NCBI RefSeq assembly: GCF_026914185.1
Contig: NC_070563.1
Span: forward strand, 2,542,001 to 2,606,000
Source of the DNA: Puccinia triticina
Taxonomy: Eukaryota > Basidiomycota > Pucciniomycetes > Pucciniales > Pucciniaceae
DNA: 64,000 bases
Reading direction: 5' to 3'
In this document: piece after piece, positions 57,630 through 64,000 of the stretch
Layout: each line of letters starts with the position of its first letter
Numbering within the stretch: the stretch's first letter is position 1
Program-made: the position numbers and the translations under genes
Notes under the pieces: model-generated
What the model saw: the letters and a program-made list of their open reading frames with translations, nothing else
Told to the model about the DNA's origin: nothing
Databases searched by the model: none

Positions 57630-59811
57630 AAACAGGTGCTGAGAAAATGTCTGTGGTGCAGGCCAAGGCCAATTTAGCTGATGCTCTCAGAACCCAGAAC
57701 CCACCCCTCCCTACAACACAAGTACCAACCACAGGAGCAGAGGTAGCCGCACCCAAAGCCCCCAAAGTTGCCCAACCAGAAAAGTTTGATGGCAAATGTG
57801 GAGTGGCAGCGGAAACATTTGCCCTCCAGGTCGGTATCTATATGACCCTGAACAAGGCCTCTGTCCCCACCAAAACAACACTGATACTATTTGTGTCCTC
57901 CTACATGACCGGACCGGCGGGTGTATGGGTTGCCCCGTTCCTTGACCAGACAGTGGCGGACCACTGTGGTAACCCTGTTCCTGTTCATACTATCACCCTC
58001 ATATCTCATAAACCCTTCATAAATACTTCATTATTACTTCATATTCAGATTCTATACCCCATTTTACCCCTTATAGTCACCCACTCATTTCACCCAGGAT
58101 TTCCAAATGGATCAGAAGTTATTGGCATGTATAGTTTTGGCAGGTATTTTCTTCATACATATCCTTAGCATTATTACATACATCATTCATTAGTATCATA
58201 GCTACATAGGACTGCAGATTATACATAGTTTCATTACACATTTTTTTCTTCATATGATATCAGCAGTACATTCCTTCATAGTTCTTGTAGCCATTACCAA
58301 ATGCTCATCTTCATTATGTACACTTCTTGGACCTTATATCTGTTACTTCTGCTCATCATTATTGCATCTTCTACATAGTTACCTTTCATGTACACTCCTT
58401 GGTCATTGCACCTTCATCATTACTGCTCATCTTCAGATTCTGTTACTATGTGCTCATCATGTATCACCCCCCCTGTAGTACTTCTCACATATACAAACAC
58501 CCCTCTAGATGTTGTATCCCCATCATGCAATTTCACCCACTACTCTTTGTATGCACCTTCCCCCCCACATACACTCAGTAGTACCTTTTACACCTCACTT
58601 AGATAAACTTTCATCACCCTAGAAATATATCCCCCAGCATATATCTCATTACCCATTTCAGAGTGACTCCAAAGAGCTTCTGCTTTTTCCCCTTCTCACT
58701 TTTCCTCTCTTACTCAGTCGGATTGATACACCTCAAACTCATAAAGTGTTAAAGTCATCTAAGTAAAAGAGAATCACCAGCCACGCCCTTTTCTTTTTCT
58801 TAGTGTAACCCTCTCTCCATCAGCATTAGTCTAGAGGGCAGCCTCACCAGCACCTGTAGCCTCATCTACATTATTAGTAGTGTAGTTGACTATTTCCCCT
58901 CACAGCTCTTTCCTGATCTTTTAGGAGTTCCACACCGCCCACTCTGACGTACGCAAAATTCTCAGTGGGCTTCCGGGGCATGTATTTCGACCCAGAAAAG
59001 AAGGCTAAGGTGGAACAAGAACTTTATGCGCTAAGCAGACCAGGTCTGTGGCGGACTACACCCACTCCTCCGCCGCAGGATGGGAAATCCCCACCCTTAT
59101 CAGCCAGTACCGCCAGGGCCTGAAGCGGGACATCCAGATGGCACTCATTGTTTCCCACACCACATTTTCAACCGTTAACGGGGTTGCTAGCTTGGCACAG
59201 CAATGTGCGGAGGGAGGCCAGGAAAGTGCCAACCAAACCAAGGATTGAACCCAATGCCATGGACCTATTGGCTTTAAACGGCCAACTCTCTGACTCTGAG
59301 AGGACTTGGATGATGCGGGAGGGCCTCTGCTTCCAATGCGGATCACAGGGCCACATCTCTTGCAAGTGTCCGACCAAGAAGGGCAAAGGTCGCGGGAATG
59401 CCAGGATTGCAGCAATGGAGGATCAGATCCGACAGCTGGTGGATGGGATTGCGGCAATTGGTGGAGGCAGACCAGCGGATAAGGGTGGAAAAGGACGGGC
59501 CAACTTGTCAAAAAATGGAGGTGCTCAGGAATGAAGTTTGTGCCTTTCCTGAGCGCGGAGGAGTTGGATTGTAGTATTGGTGCTAGTCAAATGTTAACTA
59601 AGAATGAAATTGATCCCCAATGTTTCATTTCTTACACCATCACAACTCCCATAGCCACACCCCAGACCCCCTTGCCCCCACCTCCTTCTTGATTGATTCC
59701 GGAGCAACCCACAATGTCCTAAGCAAGTCTTACGCTGCCGCGGCGGGACTACTCTGCAACACCACCGCCTCAAAGCAGACCATCTCAGGATTTGAAGGCT
59801 CCACATCCTAA
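57630..59811 (+). pseudogene. Ty3/gypsy Gag-protease, disrupted
   Basis: N-terminal Gag (PEKFDGKCG...MTGPAGVWV) ends near 57966. About 960 bp of unrelated sequence follows. Gag resumes (FDPEKKAKVEQEL, YRQGLKRDIQMAL) with frame changes, then a zinc knuckle CFQCGSQGHISCKC (CX2CX4HX4C) near 59330 and a protease motif FLIDSGATHNVLS near 59690. Several stops and frameshifts are visible. The coding region stops where an LTR starts at 59816, so no reverse transcriptase or integrase remains. Confidence 0.75.
57967..58930 (+). repeat. Pyrimidine-rich insertion inside Gag
   Basis: Splits the Gag frame. The last part (58700-58940) resembles 41800-42015 (cttagtg-aaccct, gagggcag-cttacca, ggttccacac), so it is repetitive. 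Borders gtaaccc and ttttag also fit a GT-AG intron, though about 960 bp would be unusually long. I favour insertion. Confidence 0.5.
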
Positions 59812-59815
59812 ATGG

Positions 59816-60636
59816 TGTGGTGATTTATATAGGCATGGGTGGTAGAATGTCCACTCGGAGATAGCGCGGGCGGGAATTCACAGAGCGGCTGAGGCAGAGT
59901 GCATTCCGGTGACATAAGCACTGAGGATGATGTCAGAAAGCAAGCTAAGAAAGCTTACATAAAGTCGCGCGCAGATGGAATGCACGGATTGCGGATGTTG
60001 GATTGGATATTTGAACCGGAGAAGAAAGACAGGGCTGGACCGCAGAGGACTACACTCGTTGGCTGGTAGCAGCGGCACGTTGGCAGGTGAGCCATGGCAG
60101 CCAAAGCGGGTTCCACCAGCGGGGGAAACTGGGGTGGAGGCGGTGGCAACAGACTGACTGACAGGGGCTAGACAAAGGGCGTGGGAGTTTAAGCGTTGGA
60201 GAGGAGCAGAGTCTGGGACAATGACGTGCGGGAAAGCAGGCAGAGCTGAAAGACTAGTGCGGAAAAGTGTTGGATCTGCGGGATTGTGTGGGAAAGGCAA
60301 CATGCGTGGAGGGGGGTTCACAGTTTCTCTTCTCTTTTCTTTCCTATCATCTGACTTACTACTCATTTTATTGTACTTACACTTACGAATGTACAAGATT
60401 ATTGGAAGAGTTTTACGTGACCTTATCTTTACTTACGGGATTACTTGCGGAGTGCAGAGCTTTATTCATCTGCGCATTATTACGCTATAGATCAGGCTCA
60501 TTGAGGAGCGCTGAAGGCTAGCGGATAGTAGCAGTGCGGAGCTGAGTCACCAATAATCACTCAGCCTGGACACATATATTCTTGAAGAAGGCAGATAGTG
60601 GAAATTTCTACCCACTTACCATCCTTTATTCTCACA
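59816..60636. repeat. LTR, second copy (821 bp)
   Basis: TGTGGTGATTTATATAGG...TTATTCTCACA, homologous to 13901-14775. Flanks aatgg (59811-59815) and agtgg (60637-60641) differ by one base, so a 5-bp duplication is plausible. It truncates the Ty3-type protease on its left. Confidence 0.7.
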
Positions 60637-61727
60637 AGTGGGGGTCTGGCCAGGAACCCGACTTTGTGTTGTTATTGGATACTTGGGAACTACATACTTG
60701 CGGAAATGGTGAATAAACCCTTTGGAAGGCAAATTCTTTGCCCCAGGCAACGAAGAAGCTCAAATCAGATCAGGTGGTTCATCAGACAGCAGAGACACGG
60801 TAACTGCGGAAAACAGAGAAGGTTCTTCCTTGTAAGAATACAGACCTTGGCAAACGGCGCAATCTAAGGAAAGCGCCGCAAACCACAAAAGCTGTGGAAT
60901 CAGGTAAGCAAAGCAAACCTCTTTCCGCAGCCTAAGCTGCCCGCAGAGATGGAAAACTGACTTCATCAACTCTGATGATAGCAGGTACATCTACCAAGGA
61001 CAGCAAGATCAAAAAAACGGACAACCACCATTGATCCTTGTTACTGGACAGGATCACATCCAAAACCGCAGGTGAGTGACTGTGAACTGTACAGCTAACT
61101 AATCAGTTGTGGCTAAATGCTTGACTGTTTTACTTGCAGCATCAGAACTCAAGAACAAGACCCAAACCACAAACACTCCAAACCAAACAGGAAAGGAGCA
61201 AAGTAAGTGGAAAGGTCCTGAGCTAGAAACAACGGTGTGGTAGACGGAAAAGTGGAAAAATGAAAAGTTTTTTCTAAGTCACATAATTACTCATACTAGG
61301 CCTCAAGATACCATCAAATGGACCCCAGAAATGGATTCTACGGCCAATTTTACCTCTAGTCACCACTGGAAGCGTCACTGGAGCCCCTCTGGTTTGGAAC
61401 CTACACTTCCTTGGACACGGGACACCCATCACACGTTCAACATACCCAGTCACCAGCCTGTCACAAGCCTCAAGTCAAGGATCACAGTATCATGCTTATA
61501 CACATCACAGGATACAAAGATACATCTCCCCATCAGACTACAGTCATTACATATTATCAAGTACTCTTCTATTTCCATATTATGATGTCATCACACACTG
61601 ACTCTGCAGCCTCAGACTTCATTTATGCACCCCCTGCATCCACCTGTCAACTCATGCAGTCTACTGTCACTTTACGCAGCCTTCATGCGGCCCTACTGCA
61701 TTCTTCTGACATCATTTATGTACCCTT
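60637..61727. other. No recognisable gene
   Basis: May be the 5' leader of the element whose LTR ends at 60636 (gtctggccaggaacccgac follows at once), but no Gag frame is seen. Cac/cat-rich in the right half. Confidence 0.3.
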
Positions 61728-61793
61728 CACCAGGAAAAAAAAATAGTCACTTGATGACAAGTGACATCATGCCAGCTCCGGCGGGCTACCCAC

Positions 61794-61850
61794 CATCTAC
61801 CCACCATCTACCCATCATCTACCCACCATCTACCCACCATCTACCCACTT
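61794..61850 (+). repeat. 11-bp tandem repeat (tacccaccatc)
   Basis: About five copies of tacccaccatc, one with a single change. Lies just inside the left TIR. Confidence 0.85.
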
Positions 61851-62029
61851 TCAGAATTTCCACAGGAGATCCTCAGTTTTTGCTGGGCACCACTGATCCC
61901 CATTTCTGGTCAGCTGATACTCAGATTTAGCTCCCAGCTTATGCTCAGCTTTGGTGCCCAGCTCATGCTCAGCTTTGTTGCCCAGATCAGAACCATTCCT
62001 TGCGCCGCTGATTTTCAGCTTTATTCCAG

Positions 62030-62790
62030 TCATGGCTCAGCTTAGACTCAGATTAGGACTATCATTGGCCCAGCCAATGCTCAGCTTTGGACCAGTATTG
62101 GCTCAGCTGATTTTCAGCTTTGAATAAATATTGGCCCAGCTAATTCTCAGATTCTGAGTCTGACCACTGCTGTAACAGCTTATGCTCATCTGTGGACCAG
62201 CCTTGGCTCAGCTGATGCTCAGCTGTGGACCAACCTTGGCTAAGACAATGCTCAGCTGTGGACCAGCCTTGGCTCAGCTGATGCTCAGCTGTGGACCAGC
62301 CTTGGCTCAGCTGATGCTCAGCTGTGGACCAGCCTTGGCTCAGCTGATGCTCAGCTGTGGACCAGCCTTGGCTCAGCTGATTCTCAGCTGTGGAACAGCT
62401 TTGGCTCAGGTGATATTAATCTTTTGAATAGTCTCAAAACATCTGATACTCAGCTTTGGAACAGCCTTGGCTCAGCCAATGCTCAGCTTTGTACCAGCAT
62501 TGACTCAGCTGATGCTCAGCTTTTGAAAATTTTTGGCCCAGCTGGTTTTAATCTTTGGAACATTATTGTCCCAGCTGATCCTAAGCTCTTCACAAGCCTT
62601 TTCCAAGATGATGCTCAGCTTTGGACCATTGTTGGCTAAGCTGATGCTCAGATTTGGAATATTCTTGGTCCATCTGACACTTGGATTTGTATCAAGCTTG
62701 GAATATCCAATGCTCAGCTGTGGCCCAGGCTCAGCCAATGCTCAGCTTTGGCCCAGGCTCAGTCAATGCCTACTGCTCAGCTTATGATGA
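62030..62790 (+). repeat. 33-bp minisatellite (cagctgatgctcagctgtgg)
   Basis: Core 62190-62400 holds about six near-perfect 33-bp units with the cagctgatgctcagctgtgg word plus accagccttggct; flanks are diverged units. Because 33 is a multiple of 3, it reads as an 11-residue periodic peptide (CGPALAQLMLS) in a short + frame, 62182-62427. No evidence of translation. Confidence 0.9.
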
Positions 62791-62977
62791 GCATCAGCTG
62801 TTCCTGGGAAAAAATTAGGATCAGCTGACTGTGCCACATTGAGTGCTCTGGTGCAGTCCTGCAAGCTCTCCAAGTGCTGGTGGAGCAGACTTGGAGCAGC
62901 GCTGGAGTAGCTCTGGAGCAGAAACCAAAGCTGCATCATGTCACTTGCCATCAAGTGACTATTTTTTTTTCCTGGTG

Positions 62978-63393
62978 CCTTGACATATTATGACATCATT
63001 TGTATCTACTCCCACCAGCTAAAATCCCTCACACTGTTGTCTAGATTAGTTGAAACCCTAACCCACAAGCCCCTCTGGGGCTCCACTTTTGTCTATATAA
63101 TGAGCTCTCTCCTCCCCAGTTGTCAGCTCCTCAGCTCAGTACTCACCAGTTATTTACATACCACCCTTCACACTTACCATCACCACCACACATCACTACA
63201 TCCTGTATATTTGCAAATAACCACTGAACTCACTCTCAAAAATCTCACATACCTGTCATCAAACAACTTCATCTGGAATTAGACCAGACCTATCACTTGA
63301 TTAAAACCTGCCAAGCATAGCTTGGTGGGTCTTGTTATCTGATAGTAAAGAAGGGCAGAGTTTTGCACCTCCATCATCCCCTTCTCCATTCAG
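62978..63393. other. Short spacer, no gene
   Basis: Pyrimidine-rich, with a TATATAAT word near 63095 followed by ctctctcctccc. It could be a promoter for the open segment downstream, by position only. Confidence 0.25.
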
Positions 63394-63679
63394 CAAAAGG
63401 GTTTCACAACCGCTTTTGAGTCTTACAACGGCCGAGTAAAAAGAGATGCTGAGCTCATCACTACGTTCAATAGAAAGCGTAGGAAGCGCATCTCTATTGG
63501 ACCGCCTCAGCTAAAGGTTCAAGCTAGGGAAAAACCCGGCCAAGTAAGAGAAAACTTACTCCCTAAAATATCAAAGCGGGAAAAAGCTGCTAACGGCACA
63601 ACGGTGACGCGCAGACAACGGCTCTCAGGACTTCTTATTTCCAACTATGAAGTCAGCGGCGGCCACTCGCACTGCTTTC
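63394..63679 (+). CDS. Possible internal exon, unknown protein
   Basis: An open 286-nt segment bounded by an acceptor-like cttctccattcag and a donor-like gtaaaa. Translation from 63394 gives a basic peptide of about 95 residues (QKGFTTAFESYNGRVKRDAE..., ending SGGHSHCFQ) with no stop. It has no ATG of its own near the 5' end. It is followed by the inverted-repeat arm at 63770, so it may belong to an unknown mobile element. I do not recognise a domain; this is a weak prediction. Confidence 0.25.
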
Positions 63680-63769
63680 AGGTAAAACTCATTTACCTGC
63701 CTAACACTTGTAACTAGCTTTACAAGCCTAAGAACAAAATGTCTAAAAAATAAATGTATTTCAGTTCTC

Positions 63770-64000
63770 CGTAGATATCCAAACACCAGGTCTATATCAC
63801 CGGGGACCAACACCCTCAAATGAAACAACGCAACACAACTTTGTTTTAATTGCAAACCAAGTGCCACACAACAAACACAATGGAACCACATAAACAATTA
63901 ACCAAAAAGTATGCTCCACCGCATCAGGCAAGCCTTGAAATGCCATCCTTGATAATTTCCAAATTCACAACATTCACTGTCTCCTTAGTAGGGTTCCGCC
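63770..64000 (-). repeat. Right arm of the 20-kb-separated inverted repeat
   Basis: Reverse complement of 43256-43690 without its MITE. Continues beyond the window. Confidence 0.85.

Larger units (their letters stand above)
53521..57652. repeat. Repeat unit B (homologous to 17386-20632)
   Basis: Starts aatttgaaacattttgatgt and ends near gctgagaaaatgtctgtggtg, where unit A and B diverge. It contains the satellite block 55561-56660 and a further 0.5 kb absent from A. Small conserved frames (53832-54122 minus, 54515-54721 minus) have counterparts in A but no known domain. Confidence 0.75.
61728..62977. mobile_element. CACCAGGAAAA TIR element filled with minisatellite (1.25 kb)
   Basis: Ends CACCAGGAAAAAAAAATAG followed by tcacttgatgacaagtgac, mirrored at the right for about 45 bp. 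Flanked by cctt (61724-61727 and 62978-62981). The interior is mainly the 33-bp repeat below. No transposase. Confidence 0.75.

Noticed and set aside
61625..62045. Overlapping + frames with repeated motifs
   Set aside because: Explained by the 11-bp tandem repeat and the diverged 33-bp repeat.

Overview
The window looks like nuclear DNA of a rust fungus (Basidiomycota, Pucciniales, Puccinia-like). The one clear housekeeping gene has many introns of 65-91 nt with GT-AG borders. Two tandem genes resemble a multi-copy protein family I associate with rusts. The rest is dense retroelements, terminal-inverted-repeat (TIR) DNA transposons, MITEs and minisatellites. Genus and species are inference only.

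Layout. 1-3.4 kb: two tandem minus-strand paralogues, each with a 22-codon first exon and one intron; neither shows a lesion. 3.56-9.48 kb: a three-level nest of DNA transposons. An outer TIR element (8-bp target duplication) contains a MULE-like element (9-bp duplication), which contains a PIF/Harbinger-like element (TTA duplication), which carries a 40-bp palindromic minisatellite. 9.7-21 kb: MITEs, a broken Helitron fragment, an LTR, a 1.8-kb TIR element, and repeat unit A with a fold-back insertion. 21.4-26.2 kb: a complete 16-exon pyruvate carboxylase gene on the minus strand. 27-30 kb: fold-back and MITE elements. 30.55-36.38 kb: a near-intact Copia element (minus strand, TSD acatt) whose 5' LTR carries a MITE. 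37-43 kb: a 3.2-kb TIR element enclosing a two-exon proline-rich gene, and satellite arrays. 43.3-53.5 kb: a degenerate DIRS-like retroelement split by a young Copia element (plus strand, TSD actac). 53.5-57.65 kb: repeat unit B, homologous to A, with a much larger satellite. 57.6-60.6 kb: a broken Ty3-type gag-protease and an LTR. 61.7-63.0 kb: a TIR element filled with a 33-bp repeat.

How it works together. Pyruvate carboxylase is the only gene with a firm metabolic role: anaplerotic oxaloacetate supply. Everything else is the tandem family, one possibly captured rust gene, or mobile DNA. Several insertions are proven by target duplications, and four by an uninterrupted paralogous copy of the target site or an intact reading frame elsewhere in the window. 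Both Copia elements and the DIRS-like reverse transcriptase each carry one in-frame TGA. I found no CRISPR array, rRNA, convincing tRNA, or prokaryote-type operon.
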